41,088 bases of DNA from Oscillospiraceae bacterium (GCA_015066175.1 SVOW01000017.1:1-41088); one strand, 5' to 3'. Positions 23,649-32,340 are shown, counted from the stretch's first letter. Numbers and translations: made by a program. The notes: generated by a model not told the origin, from the sequence alone.

Positions 23649-25310
23649 TTGAAAAGCTTTTATTTAAAACCGAAATTTTTTTCTACAATTAAAAAATATT
23701 CAGCACAGCAGTTTACGAAAGACCTTGTTGCAGGTGTGATAGTTGCAATTATCGCTCTGCCTTTGTCTATTGCGCTGGCACTCGCTTCAGGTGTTGAGCC
23801 TGCGTGCGGTGTTTACACAGCAATTGCTGCAGGTTTTGTAGTATCTTTCCTTGGCGGCAGCCGTGTGCAGATTGCCGGACCTACTGCAGCCTTTGCTTCA
23901 ATTGTTGCAGGTATCGTAGCAACGCAGGGTATGGACGGACTTGTTCTTGCCACAATTATGGCAGGTATAATGCTCATTCTTATGGGTGTTTTCAAGTTAG
24001 GTTCACTTATTAAATTTATCCCCAACACAATTACAGTAGGCTTTACTGCAGGTATTGCCGTTACAATTTTAATCGGTCAGATTAAAGATTTTCTCGGTCT
24101 TACATACGCAGAGGGTATAAAACCTGTTGAAACAATTGAAAAAATTGAAGCAAATATAGGCGCTATGTCCACTTTCAGCTGGCAGGCACTTTTAGTAGGT
24201 GTTGTGTGCCTTGCAATTCTCATAATTTATCCTAAATTTGAAAAACGTGTACCTCCGTCACTTATTGCGGTTGTTGTTGGTGCACTTATGGTGAAATTTA
24301 TTCCCGGCCTTGACGAAGGAGTTTTCACAATCGGCGAACTTTACACAATTCCCACAGGACTTCCCTCACTTAACATAGGTTCAGTTGATTTCAGTTTTCA
24401 GAAAATTTCTGCACTTCTTCCCGATGCATTTACTATTGCAATTTTAGCTGCTATTGAATCACTGCTTTCATGCGTTGTTGCCGATAGTATGGTAAACTCA
24501 AAGCACAATTCAAACGCAGAGCTTGTAGCACAGGGCGCAGGTAACATTGCATCAGTTCTTTTTGGCGGTATCCCTGCAACAGGTGCTATTGCAAGAACTG
24601 CAGCAAATGCCAAAAACGGCGGCAGAACTCCCGCAGCAGGAATGGTTCACGCAGTTGTTTTAGTGCTTGTTCTTCTTTTCCTTATGCCTTATGCTGAACT
24701 TATTCCCATGCCCACAATTGCAGCAATTCTCTTTATGGTCGCCTACAATATGAGCGAGTGGAAAAAGTTTGTCCACATTGTAAAAACAGCACCTAAAAGC
24801 GACACAATTGTTATGGTGCTTACATTTGGTCTTACTGTAATTTTTGACCTTGTAGTTGCAATTGAAGTTGGTATGATTCTTGCAGCACTTCTGTTTATCA
24901 AACGTATGAGCGAAGAAGCAGGAGTAAAAGGCTGGAAATATGTTGAAGATGAAAACGACAAAGACAGCATTGATTTAAAAACTGTTCCCGAGCATGTGCG
25001 TGTTTATGAATTAAGCGGTCCGCTGTTTTTTGGTGTGGCTGATAAAATTCTTGAAATTAATTTCAAAGATTACACAAAATGTCTTATTCTTCGTATGAGA
25101 GCAGTGCCCTCTGTTGATGCAACTGCACTTTCAAGCCTTGAACAGCTTTATAAAAAATGCAAAGAAAAAGACATCACCCTTGTTTTCTCTCATGTCAATC
25201 AGCAACCCCTTAATGCTATGAAGAAATCAGGGCTCTTTGATAAGGTGGGCAGAAACCATTTCTGCAACCATATTGACGATGCGTTGAAAGTAGCATCCAA
25301 AATCAAATAA
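23649..25310 (+). CDS. SulP-family anion transporter with STAS domain
   Basis: 553 aa. The start is TTG at 23649, preceded by AAAAGGTG; no better ATG is near. Residues ~20-420 hold about 10-14 membrane segments with the SulP signature (AGVIVAIIALPLSIALALASGVEP and GSRVQIAGPTAAF stretches). Residues ~440-550 form a cytoplasmic STAS domain (VRVYELSGPLFFGVADKI, then RMRAVPSVDATALSSLE). SulP proteins carry sulfate, bicarbonate or dicarboxylates coupled to H+ or Na+. No carbonic anhydrase or sulfate-assimilation gene is adjacent to decide the substrate. It ends at a good terminator and appears to be a single-gene unit. Confidence 0.93.
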   Translation: MKSFYLKPKFFSTIKKYSAQQFTKDLVAGVIVAIIALPLSIALALASGVEPACGVYTAIAAGFVVSFLGGSRVQIAGPTAAFASIVAGIVATQGMDGLVLATIMAGIMLILMGVFKLGSLIKFIPNTITVGFTAGIAVTILIGQIKDFLGLTYAEGIKPVETIEKIEANIGAMSTFSWQALLVGVVCLAILIIYPKFEKRVPPSLIAVVVGALMVKFIPGLDEGVFTIGELYTIPTGLPSLNIGSVDFSFQKISALLPDAFTIAILAAIESLLSCVVADSMVNSKHNSNAELVAQGAGNIASVLFGGIPATGAIARTAANAKNGGRTPAAGMVHAVVLVLVLLFLMPYAELIPMPTIAAILFMVAYNMSEWKKFVHIVKTAPKSDTIVMVLTFGLTVIFDLVVAIEVGMILAALLFIKRMSEEAGVKGWKYVEDENDKDSIDLKTVPEHVRVYELSGPLFFGVADKILEINFKDYTKCLILRMRAVPSVDATALSSLEQLYKKCKEKDITLVFSHVNQQPLNAMKKSGLFDKVGRNHFCNHIDDALKVASKIK

Positions 25311-25319
25311 AACCAATTG

Positions 25320-25351
25320 CAGCAGAGGTTTGTTAAAACTTCTGCTGTTTT
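25320..25351 (+). terminator. Terminator after the SulP transporter gene
   Basis: CAGCAGAGGTTT pairs with AAACTTCTGCTG (12 bp with one G-T) and TTTTATAT follows. It lies 10 bases after the stop. Confidence 0.82.
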
Positions 25352-25358
25352 ATATAAA

Positions 25359-25505
25359 TTATAAATTTATATGGTTATTTAAATTAAATATCGTAGGGAA
25401 CGGCGGTTTCCGACGTTCCGCAAAAAGCAAACGTAAATTGGTGGTTTGTCGGCAAGCGCCAAACCCTACAATGATAAAATTAATTGCACGATAAATTATA
25501 ATTTA
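25359..25505. repeat. Family A-like repeat, diverged copy
   Basis: An imperfect AT-rich palindrome near 25353-25370 and a perfect TAAATTATAATTTA at 25492-25505 flank a unit that opens with CGTAGGG (25392-25398) and closes with CCCTACAAT (25464-25472). Between them lie GGAACG/CGTTCC and GGTTTG/CAAACC hairpins. The layout matches the elements at 6485, 25671 and 31960 but the stems are different. No gene is seen. Confidence 0.65.
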
Positions 25506-25529
25506 GCGTTTAATTAATTTTAACATCAG

Positions 25530-25645
25530 GCTTCCCCGGTGGGGGAAGCTGTCACCGAATGGTGACTGATGAGGCGTAAGACTTGAATTTTTTTGTTTTT
25601 CTCCTCATCCACCGCAAGCGGTCCCCCTTCTCCCACAGGAGAAGG
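25530..25645. repeat. Structured intergenic repeat, family B copy 2
   Basis: The same five-hairpin order as 23493-23592: GCTTCCCC/GGGGAAGC, GTCACC/GGTGAC, GATGAGG/CCTCATC, ACCGC/GCGGT, CCTTCTCC/GGAGAAGG. Hairpins one and two differ in sequence from copy 1 on both arms together, so pairing is kept. The loop of hairpin three is longer and T-rich here. A short open frame across this unit is not a gene. Confidence 0.8.
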
Positions 25646-25670
25646 CTATTTAAAAATCCCAATCACCTGA

Positions 25671-25819
25671 TAAATTATAATTTATATGTATATTCGATTT
25701 TACATTGTAGGGGTCGATGCCTACATCGACCCGTCAGATTTTGTGTGAATTTATTCGGGCGGATGTGGGCATCCGCCCCTACGATGCTGATTTTAATACT
25801 GCGGTAAATTATAATTTAC
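25671..25819. repeat. Palindrome-bounded repeat element, family A copy 2
   Basis: Bounded by TAAATTATAATTTA at 25671-25684 and 25805-25818. The internal sequence equals copy 1 (6485-6634) apart from two substitutions that I counted (ATG to GTG in the spacer, CCG to CTG near the end). The two hairpins GGGTCGATG/CATCGACCC and GGGCGGATG/CATCCGCCC are intact. It ends 20 bases before the promoter of the downstream operon. Confidence 0.85.
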
Positions 25820-25838
25820 TTTTACATCCGTTTAATTG

Positions 25839-25867
25839 TTTACAAACGAAGAAAATAATGATACAAT
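25839..25867 (+). promoter_or_regulatory. Promoter of the FAD-oxidoreductase/proBA operon
   Basis: TTTACA (25839-25844), 17-base spacer, TACAAT (25862-25867). It lies 33 bases before the ATG at 25901 and just after repeat copy 2. Five genes follow with almost no gaps. Confidence 0.7.
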
Positions 25868-25900
25868 AAAACGTAATGCAGTTTTAAAGGAGGGAAAAGA

Positions 25901-27100
25901 ATGTTTTTTGATGTTGCAATTATCGGCGGCGGTATGTCAGGACTCGTTTCAGCGATTGAAGTCAAAAGAAATTACCCTGAAAAATCTGTTGTGATTTTTG
26001 AAAAACTTGACCGCGTAGGCAAAAAAATTCTCGCAACGGGCAACGGCAGATGTAACCTTGACAATTTAACTGCAACAAAAGAAGACTATAATTCTCCCTC
26101 ATTTGTGTCTTTCACTCTTGAAAAATACACTCCTCAGTCAAACCTTGATTTCTGGAAAAGCCTTGGTCTTCTGACAGTTGCTGATTCAGAGGGCAGAGTT
26201 TATCCCAGAAGTAATTCTGCTTCAAGTGTTTTGGATGCACTTCGCTTTGAAACAGAAAAACTCGGTGTGAAAATTATTTTTGAACAGGTAAGTAAAATTG
26301 ATAAAAAAGATGTTTTTTATATAAATAATATAAAAGCAGAAAAAGTAATTTTATGTGCAGGCGGTTGTTCATCGCCAAGTCAGGGCAGTGACGGCTCAGG
26401 TTTTGAACTTGCGAAAAAGTTCGGTCACAGAATTACGCATCTTTATCCCTCACTTGTGCAGATTACAACCGACACACGCTTTACAAAACCACTTAAAGGC
26501 GTGCGTGTGAAAGGCAGATTGACACTTACTGAAAAAGAAAAATTCATAGGCTCATCTGACGGCGAAATCCTTTTTGCTGATTATGGCTTGTCAGGAATTG
26601 CAACCATGGATTTGTCAAGATTCTTAAGAAAAGTTTCAGATATGCAAAACGCAAGAATCTACCTTGATATGACTTGCGATATGGAAGAAAAAGAACTTCT
26701 TTCTTACCTTGTTTCTCACAGAAACAAAAATCCCCATCTTGAATGTGAAAGTTTTTTATCAGGCATTCTTCCAAAGGCAATGGGCAAAACCATTATGAAA
26801 AAATGCGGAATTTTCCTTGGAGATGAAGCGAGGAAATTAACCGATAAAGATATTAAGAATATTATTGAAAATATCAAAAACTTTGAGTTTAAAGTAACAG
26901 GCACAAAAGGTTTTGATTTTTCACAGGTTACGTCAGGCGGAATTGACCTGAAAGAAGTTGATAAATTTACCATGATGTCAGAAAGGGTAAATGACCTTTA
27001 TTTCTGCGGTGAAATTTTAGATATTGATTCACGTTGTGGTGGATTTAATCTCCACTGGGCAGTAAGCTCTGCAAGACTTGCAGCTGAATTGAAAGGATAA
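25901..27100 (+). CDS. BaiN/HI0933-family NAD(P)/FAD-dependent oxidoreductase
   Basis: 399 aa, ATG with AAAGGAGGG upstream. The N-terminal dinucleotide-binding fold is IIGGGMSGLVSAIE with the FAD-binding ATGNGRCNLDN block, characteristic of the HI0933/YhiN family. The C-terminal signature TSGGIDLKEVD and FCGEILDIDSRCGGFNLHWA is also present. One member, BaiN of Clostridium scindens, reduces bile-acid intermediates, but the family is broad and that activity cannot be inferred from this sequence. It leads an operon that includes a second FAD protein and proBA. Confidence 0.88.
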   Translation: MFFDVAIIGGGMSGLVSAIEVKRNYPEKSVVIFEKLDRVGKKILATGNGRCNLDNLTATKEDYNSPSFVSFTLEKYTPQSNLDFWKSLGLLTVADSEGRVYPRSNSASSVLDALRFETEKLGVKIIFEQVSKIDKKDVFYINNIKAEKVILCAGGCSSPSQGSDGSGFELAKKFGHRITHLYPSLVQITTDTRFTKPLKGVRVKGRLTLTEKEKFIGSSDGEILFADYGLSGIATMDLSRFLRKVSDMQNARIYLDMTCDMEEKELLSYLVSHRNKNPHLECESFLSGILPKAMGKTIMKKCGIFLGDEARKLTDKDIKNIIENIKNFEFKVTGTKGFDFSQVTSGGIDLKEVDKFTMMSERVNDLYFCGEILDIDSRCGGFNLHWAVSSARLAAELKG

Positions 27101-27103
27101 AAA

Positions 27104-28699
27104 ATGATTAGAATTAATTCTGTTAAAATGCCTCTTGAGAGTGAAGATACAGACCTTCGCAATGCAGTTGCAAAAACTCTCAGAGTGAAAAATGAAGACA
27201 TAGAAATGGTGCGTGTTTTCAAACGCTCAGTTGACAGCCGAGATAAAGAAAATATTTTCTTTGTTTTTTCTGTTGATGTCAGTGTCAAAAACGAAAGCAG
27301 AATTCTTAAAAAATGTTCTTCAAATAAAAATGTTCTTGAAATTAAAGAATATGAATATGTTCTTCCTGAAAATAAGAGAAAAAGTAATCTTCGCCCTGTT
27401 ATTGCAGGTTTCGGACCTGCAGGAATGTTTGCGGCATTGACTTTAGCACGTTCAGGTCTGAAACCTCTTGTTCTTGAAAGAGGTAACGATGTTGATACAA
27501 GAACAAAGGATGTCAGCATTTTCTGGACGGAAAGAAAGCTTAACACAGAGTCAAACGTTCAGTTTGGCGAGGGTGGTGCAGGTACATTCTCTGACGGTAA
27601 GCTTACAACAGGTATCAAAGACCCGTTGTGCAGACATTGCCTGAATGAATTGGTAAAACATGGCGCACCTGAAGATATTTTATATAATGCAAAGCCACAC
27701 ATCGGCACAGACAAATTGGTTGACGTTGTTAAAAATATTCGTAAGGAAGTAATTTCTCTCGGCGGTGAAATTCTTTTCGGTGCAAAACTTACTGATATTA
27801 TCGTTTTCAACGGCGTAATTCAGGGCATTACTTATGAGCAGAATGGAAGAAGTTTCGATTTTGAAACAGACACTCTTGTTCTTGCAGTCGGACATTCTGC
27901 AAGAGATACAATTACAATGCTTTATAATAAAGGCATTAAAATGATGCAGAAAGCATTCTCCGTAGGTGCGAGAATCGAACATCCCAGAGAATTTATTGAT
28001 AAAGCACAGTACGGCTCATTTGCAGGACATCCCAAACTTGGGGCTGCTGATTACAAAATGGCTTGCCATCCGCCACATGGCAGAGGTGCGTATACTTTTT
28101 GTATGTGCCCCGGCGGTACGGTTGTTGCGTCTTCTTCAGATGAAGGCAGCGTTGTTGTAAACGGAATGAGCGAATTCAGCCGTGACGGTGAAAACTCAAA
28201 CTCTGCTTTACTTGTGGGCATTGAGCCTGAAGATTTCCCTGACGATAATCCGCTTTCAGGCTTTAAACTTCAGCGGGAAATCGAAGAAAAAGCATTCTTC
28301 CACGGCGGCAGCACCTATGCATCTCCTGCACAGCTTGTAGGCGATTTTCTGAATGATAAAAAGAGCACAAAATTAAGCTTTGTAAAACCCACTTGCCCCA
28401 CAGGAGTAGAGTGTGCAGATTTAAGGCAGGTTTTACCAAAGCGAGTTACAGATACACTGGCTGATGCACTTCTTAAAATGGATAATATGCTCAAAGGCTT
28501 TGCAATGCCTGAAGCAGTTTTAACAGGTGCAGAAACGAGAAGTTCATCTCCCGTAAGAATTTTACGTGATGAATTTTTCCAGACAAATGTCAGCGGTCTT
28601 TTCCCATCAGGTGAGGGTGCAGGCTATGCAGGCGGAATTGTTTCTGCTGCAGTTGACGGAGTCAAATGTGCTCACGCAGTATTAAATGACGAATCGTAA
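27104..28699 (+). CDS. FAD-dependent dehydrogenase of the COG2509 family
   Basis: 531 aa, ATG with AAAGGA overlapping the previous stop (3-base gap). An N-terminal domain of ~90 residues (RINSVKMPLESEDTDLRNAV) precedes an FAD-binding fold (VIAGFGPAGMFAALTLARSG). The QFGEGGAGTFSDGKLTTG motif and a C-terminal FPSGEGAGYAGGIVSAAVDG flavin-contact block follow. These uncharacterised flavoproteins are common in Clostridia. The substrate is unknown. Being between a BaiN-like gene and proB suggests co-expression, not a known pathway. Confidence 0.88.
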   Translation: MIRINSVKMPLESEDTDLRNAVAKTLRVKNEDIEMVRVFKRSVDSRDKENIFFVFSVDVSVKNESRILKKCSSNKNVLEIKEYEYVLPENKRKSNLRPVIAGFGPAGMFAALTLARSGLKPLVLERGNDVDTRTKDVSIFWTERKLNTESNVQFGEGGAGTFSDGKLTTGIKDPLCRHCLNELVKHGAPEDILYNAKPHIGTDKLVDVVKNIRKEVISLGGEILFGAKLTDIIVFNGVIQGITYEQNGRSFDFETDTLVLAVGHSARDTITMLYNKGIKMMQKAFSVGARIEHPREFIDKAQYGSFAGHPKLGAADYKMACHPPHGRGAYTFCMCPGGTVVASSSDEGSVVVNGMSEFSRDGENSNSALLVGIEPEDFPDDNPLSGFKLQREIEEKAFFHGGSTYASPAQLVGDFLNDKKSTKLSFVKPTCPTGVECADLRQVLPKRVTDTLADALLKMDNMLKGFAMPEAVLTGAETRSSSPVRILRDEFFQTNVSGLFPSGEGAGYAGGIVSAAVDGVKCAHAVLNDES

Positions 28700-28711
28700 G
28701 GATTGATGAAA

Positions 28712-29494
28712 ATGGAAACTAAAAGAATTGTAGTTAAGGTGGGAACATCAACTCTCACTCATAAAACAGGCAGACTTAACATCAGACGTGTTGAACAGCT
28801 TGTAAAAACACTTGCAGATTTGCAGAATGCAGGTAATCAGATTATGCTTGTTTCAAGCGGTGCTATTGGCCTTGGCATGAGCAAACTTGGCATGAGCAAA
28901 AAGCCTACAGATACTCCCACAAAGCAGGCTTGTGCCGCAGTAGGTCAATGTGAACTGATGTATATGTATGATAAACTTTTTTCAGATTATTCACTTACCG
29001 TTTCGCAGATTCTTCTCACAAAATATGTTCTGCTTGAAGACAGAAGAAAGAACGTAGAAAACGCAGTTGAAAGGCTTCTTGATTTAGGCACAATTCCTGT
29101 TGTGAATGAAAACGACACCGTTGCCATTGATGAACTTGAACTTGAAATGGGCGAAAACGATTCACTTGCTGCTATTATGGCAAAGGTTGCAAAGGCAGAT
29201 ATGCTCGTTATCCTTTCAGATATTGACGGACTTTACGATAAAAACCCAAAAGAAAATGAAGATGCCCACCTGATAAAAGTTGTAGATGGTGTTACTGAAG
29301 AAATGAAAATAAATGCAGGCGGTGCCGGGTCTGCTCTCGGCACAGGCGGAATGATTACAAAGCTTAAAGCCGCTGAAATTGCAAATGAAGCGGGCATTGA
29401 TATGGTAATTATGAATGGCGATAAACCTGAAAAATTATATGACCTTCTCGAAGGCAAACCTATCGGCACATATTTTAAAGGGGTGAAGAAATGA
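28712..29494 (+). CDS. proB: Glutamate 5-kinase, short form without PUA domain
   Basis: 260 aa. ProB phosphorylates glutamate, the first step of proline synthesis. The amino-acid-kinase domain is complete: VVKVGTSTLT, SSGAIGLGM, NENDTVA, and GTGGMITKLKAAEIA. The C-terminal PUA domain of the longer E. coli enzyme (367 aa) is absent, as in many short ProB proteins. The ATG at 28712 is chosen because AAGGA (28698-28702) sits nine bases upstream; ATG at 28706 would be too close. Its stop overlaps the proA start by four bases (ATGA), which indicates translational coupling. Proline feedback inhibition is expected in the kinase domain. Confidence 0.95.
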   Translation: METKRIVVKVGTSTLTHKTGRLNIRRVEQLVKTLADLQNAGNQIMLVSSGAIGLGMSKLGMSKKPTDTPTKQACAAVGQCELMYMYDKLFSDYSLTVSQILLTKYVLLEDRRKNVENAVERLLDLGTIPVVNENDTVAIDELELEMGENDSLAAIMAKVAKADMLVILSDIDGLYDKNPKENEDAHLIKVVDGVTEEMKINAGGAGSALGTGGMITKLKAAEIANEAGIDMVIMNGDKPEKLYDLLEGKPIGTYFKGVKK

Positions 29495-30735
29495 GTTATA
29501 TTCTCACACTTGGCGAAAACGCAAAAAAAGTAAAGCATGAACTTATGACTGCATCTACAGGCAAGAAAAATGATGCGCTCATTAAAATTTCAGAAGAACT
29601 GAAAAATAACATCGGTCTGATTATTGAGAAAAATAAAATCGACCTTGACGATGCCGAAAAAAACGGAATGTCAAAGTCTATGCTTGACAGGCTTATGCTT
29701 GATGAAAAGAGAATTCTTTCCATTGCAAATGCCTGCGTGAATCTTTCAAAGCTTGATGACCCTGTAGGGGAAGTTACAGGCGGTGGAGTAAGACCAAACG
29801 GAATGAAAATCGAAAAAGTCCGCGTACCTATGGGCGTTATCGGAATTATTTACGAAGCACGTCCCAACGTTACAGTTGACGCTGCGTCTTTGTGCCTCAA
29901 AAGCGGTAACACAGTAATTCTCCGCGGCGGTAAAGAAGCATTTGAAAGCAATAAAATTCTTATGACTCTTATGAGAAGTGCGGTAGTAAAAGCAGGTTTT
30001 TCAGCTGACATTATGCAGTTAGTTGAAGATACTTCCCGCGAAACCGCAACCCAAATGATGAAGTTGAACGGCTACATCGATGTGCTTATCCCGCGTGGCG
30101 GTGCAGGTCTTATTTCATCTGTTGTGAAAAATGCAACAGTGCCGGTTATTGAAACAGGCACAGGTAACTGCCATTTATACGTTGATGAAAGTGCCGATTT
30201 GCAGATGGCAGTAGATATTTTAAATAACGGTAAAACACAAAGACCGTCTGTTTGTAATGCACTTGAAAGTCTTCTGGTTAACGAAAAAATCGCAAAAGAA
30301 TTTCTTCCTCTTGCAAAGAAAAAACTTGATGAAAGTAATGTTGAATTCAGAGGCTGCGAAAAAACAAAAGAAATTCTGCCCGATATCACTCTTGCAACAG
30401 AAGAAGATTACGGCACAGAATTCCTTGATTATATAATTTCAGTGAAGGTTGTGGCAGATGTTGACGAAGCAATAAGCCACATTTCAGAATATACTACAGG
30501 CCACAGTGAATGTATCGTCACAAAGAGCCTTGAAAATGCGGAAAAATTCCAGCTTGGTATTGATGCTGCAGCGGTTTACGTCAACTGCTCAACACGCTTT
30601 ACAGACGGTGAAGAATTCGGCCTCGGTGCGGAAATCGGAATTTCAACGCAGAAGCTTCACGCAAGAGGACCTATGGGCTTGCGTGAACTTACAACCACAA
30701 AATATTTAATTTCAGGAAAGGGACAGATAAGGTGA
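29491..30735 (+). CDS. proA: Glutamate-5-semialdehyde dehydrogenase (gamma-glutamyl phosphate reductase)
   Basis: 414 aa. ProA reduces gamma-glutamyl phosphate to glutamate semialdehyde with NADPH, the second step of proline synthesis. It is an aldehyde-dehydrogenase-fold enzyme; the catalytic cysteine is C255 in RPSVCNALE. Other landmarks are GVIGIIYEARPNVT, VIETGTGNCHLYVD and GAEIGISTQKLHARGPMGL. It overlaps proB by four bases. No proC (pyrroline-5-carboxylate reductase) is in the window; the last step must be encoded elsewhere. Confidence 0.97.
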   Translation: MSYILTLGENAKKVKHELMTASTGKKNDALIKISEELKNNIGLIIEKNKIDLDDAEKNGMSKSMLDRLMLDEKRILSIANACVNLSKLDDPVGEVTGGGVRPNGMKIEKVRVPMGVIGIIYEARPNVTVDAASLCLKSGNTVILRGGKEAFESNKILMTLMRSAVVKAGFSADIMQLVEDTSRETATQMMKLNGYIDVLIPRGGAGLISSVVKNATVPVIETGTGNCHLYVDESADLQMAVDILNNGKTQRPSVCNALESLLVNEKIAKEFLPLAKKKLDESNVEFRGCEKTKEILPDITLATEEDYGTEFLDYIISVKVVADVDEAISHISEYTTGHSECIVTKSLENAEKFQLGIDAAAVYVNCSTRFTDGEEFGLGAEIGISTQKLHARGPMGLRELTTTKYLISGKGQIR

Positions 30736-30740
30736 TTAAA

Positions 30741-31952
30741 ATGGAAAACTTCAATCCTATTCTCAGATTTGTAGCAGTAAGCGACGTTCACTATAAATCA
30801 GAACGTACAGCAGAAACAGAAAGAATGGAAAAGGCAATGCAGGCTGCTTACAGATTTGCCGACAACCATCCTACATATAAAAATCTTGATGCAGTTGTAG
30901 TTGTAGGCGACTTTGCAAACAGCGGTGAGCAGGTGCAGATGGATTTATTCAAAGAAACACTCCAGAATTTCACAAAAGAAGAAACAAAGAAAATTATGCT
31001 CATTTCAAGCCACGAATTCCACGGTACCGGTGGAATGGAGGGCGGATATGAACGCTTTGAAAAAACATTTGGTCAGAAAGGTGACCAGCATAACGTAATT
31101 AACGGTTTCCACTTTGTTTCAGTTTCATCAAACAATGGTGCAGGTTTTCAGGAAGATAAAGTTGAATATATGGCTGAAGAACTTGCAAAAGCTGCAGCTG
31201 ACGACCCGAAGAAGCCTATCTTCGTTTTCCAGCATCCCCACATTCAGTCAACAGTTTACGGAAGCTGTCTCTGGGGTGAAAGCGATTTCACAGCAGTAAT
31301 GATGAACTATCCCCAGATTATCGACTTCTCAGGCCATTCACACGCACCTATCAATGACCCACGTTCAATCCATCAGCAGCATTTCACATCTCTCGGCACA
31401 GGTACACTCTCATATTTTGAGCTTGACGAGTTTGACAAAATCTACAGCACATTCCCGCCTGAAAAAGAAAAGGCTGCACAGATGACAATCGTTGAAGCAG
31501 ACGCAGAGGGCAGAGTACGCATTTATCCTTATGATGTAATTACAGACAGACCCTTCCCCAGAGTATGGAAAATTGATACTCCCTACGACCCCGATTCATT
31601 CCTTTACACTGAAGCGAAGCACTATGCTGCGCCTGAAAAAGTTTATTTCACAGGAAATGAAAAAATCGAAATTGAGGCAGACGAAAACGAATGCACAGTC
31701 ACATTCGACCAGGCAAAATGCGATGATGAATATGTAAACGGTTATGAGCTTACAGTCAGAAGAAAATCAGACGGTCTGATTGAAAGACATCTTTCTGTAT
31801 GGTCAGGCTATTATTTCAATGATATGCCCGAAACAGTAACACAGAAAATCGAAAACCTGAAAGCAGATACAGAATATATTCTCGAAATCAAAGCATACGG
31901 TTTCTGGAAAAACTATTCAGAAAAAATCACAAAAGAATTCAGAACAAAATAA
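30741..31952 (+). CDS. Calcineurin-like metallophosphoesterase with altered third motif
   Basis: 403 aa from the ATG at 30741, with AAGGTGA upstream; a GTG at 30732 overlaps proA. The first motif SDVHYKSE, the second VVVGDFAN, the QHPH motif and the GHSHAP motif of two-metal phosphoesterases are present. The usual GNHE/D motif reads SSHEFHG: the metal-binding Asn is Ser. The C-terminal ~80 residues look like a fibronectin-type-III domain (VNGYELTVRRKS, LKADTEYILEIKAYG). There is no signal peptide. It is last in the operon. Function is unknown; altered metal binding is inferred from the substitution. Confidence 0.82.
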   Translation: MENFNPILRFVAVSDVHYKSERTAETERMEKAMQAAYRFADNHPTYKNLDAVVVVGDFANSGEQVQMDLFKETLQNFTKEETKKIMLISSHEFHGTGGMEGGYERFEKTFGQKGDQHNVINGFHFVSVSSNNGAGFQEDKVEYMAEELAKAAADDPKKPIFVFQHPHIQSTVYGSCLWGESDFTAVMMNYPQIIDFSGHSHAPINDPRSIHQQHFTSLGTGTLSYFELDEFDKIYSTFPPEKEKAAQMTIVEADAEGRVRIYPYDVITDRPFPRVWKIDTPYDPDSFLYTEAKHYAAPEKVYFTGNEKIEIEADENECTVTFDQAKCDDEYVNGYELTVRRKSDGLIERHLSVWSGYYFNDMPETVTQKIENLKADTEYILEIKAYGFWKNYSEKITKEFRTK

Positions 31953-31959
31953 AGCATAG

Positions 31960-32102
31960 TAAATTATAATTTATCCGATAATTAAATTTAACACTGTAGG
32001 GGAGGCGTTCCGCCTCCCGTTAGTTTTTCTGTGTATTTATGGTGGGACGGGAAACCCGTCCCCTACGATACAGACGTAAATATCCTGATGAATTATAATT
32101 TA
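31960..32102. repeat. Palindrome-bounded repeat element, family A copy 3 (different stems)
   Basis: Bounded by TAAATTATAATTTA (31960-31973) and a one-mismatch copy (32089-32102). The core opens with TGTAGGGG and closes with CCCCTACGAT, as in copies 1 and 2. Its hairpins are GGGAGGCG/CGCCTCCC and GGGACGGG/CCCGTCCC. The second stem also occurs in the tract near 6442-6458. Confidence 0.8.
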
Positions 32103-32108
32103 AACCAA

Positions 32109-32144
32109 TAAAAAACGGATAGCCAATCGGCTATCCGTTTTTTT
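32109..32144. terminator. Bidirectional terminator between convergent units
   Basis: The stem AAAACGGATAGCC / GGCTATCCGTTTT with loop AATC has A and T runs on both sides. It serves the plus-strand operon and the minus-strand small genes; the last of these ends at 32143, inside its tail. Confidence 0.85.
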
Positions 32145-32340
32145 ATGCTTTATCTGAATGTTTGTGTTTTATAATTTCCCTGATTCCTGTTACAACGAAG
32201 AAAAGCGATAAAATTGCTGCCACAAGATATTTTCTCCAATCAATTTCTCCGTTTACGGTAAGTATAATGTAAGAGATGATTGCAAGTAACCCGATTACCA
32301 TAAGAATGACTGATGAAATGAGATTGAATTTATTTGTCAT
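32143..32340 (-). CDS. Small two-helix membrane protein, third of three
   Basis: 65 aa from the ATG at 32340, with GGTGATAAAA upstream. It has two hydrophobic helices separated by a short polar loop (NGEIDWRKY), then a basic His/Lys tail (EIIKHKHSDKA). The previous gene ends 11 bases inside this one. Its layout (helix, loop with WR, helix, basic tail) resembles the middle gene, suggesting duplication. I do not recognise the family. Confidence 0.65.
   Translation of the reverse strand: MTNKFNLISSVILMVIGLLAIISYIILTVNGEIDWRKYLVAAILSLFFVVTGIREIIKHKHSDKA

Noticed and set aside
25583-25807. A 74-codon open frame across the repeats
   Set aside because: It covers a family B unit and most of a family A unit, has no ribosome site, and its translation merely reflects the hairpin sequence.
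28712-29494. Truncated proB
   Set aside because: The kinase domain is complete and the overlap with proA is normal; short ProB proteins without a PUA domain are common.
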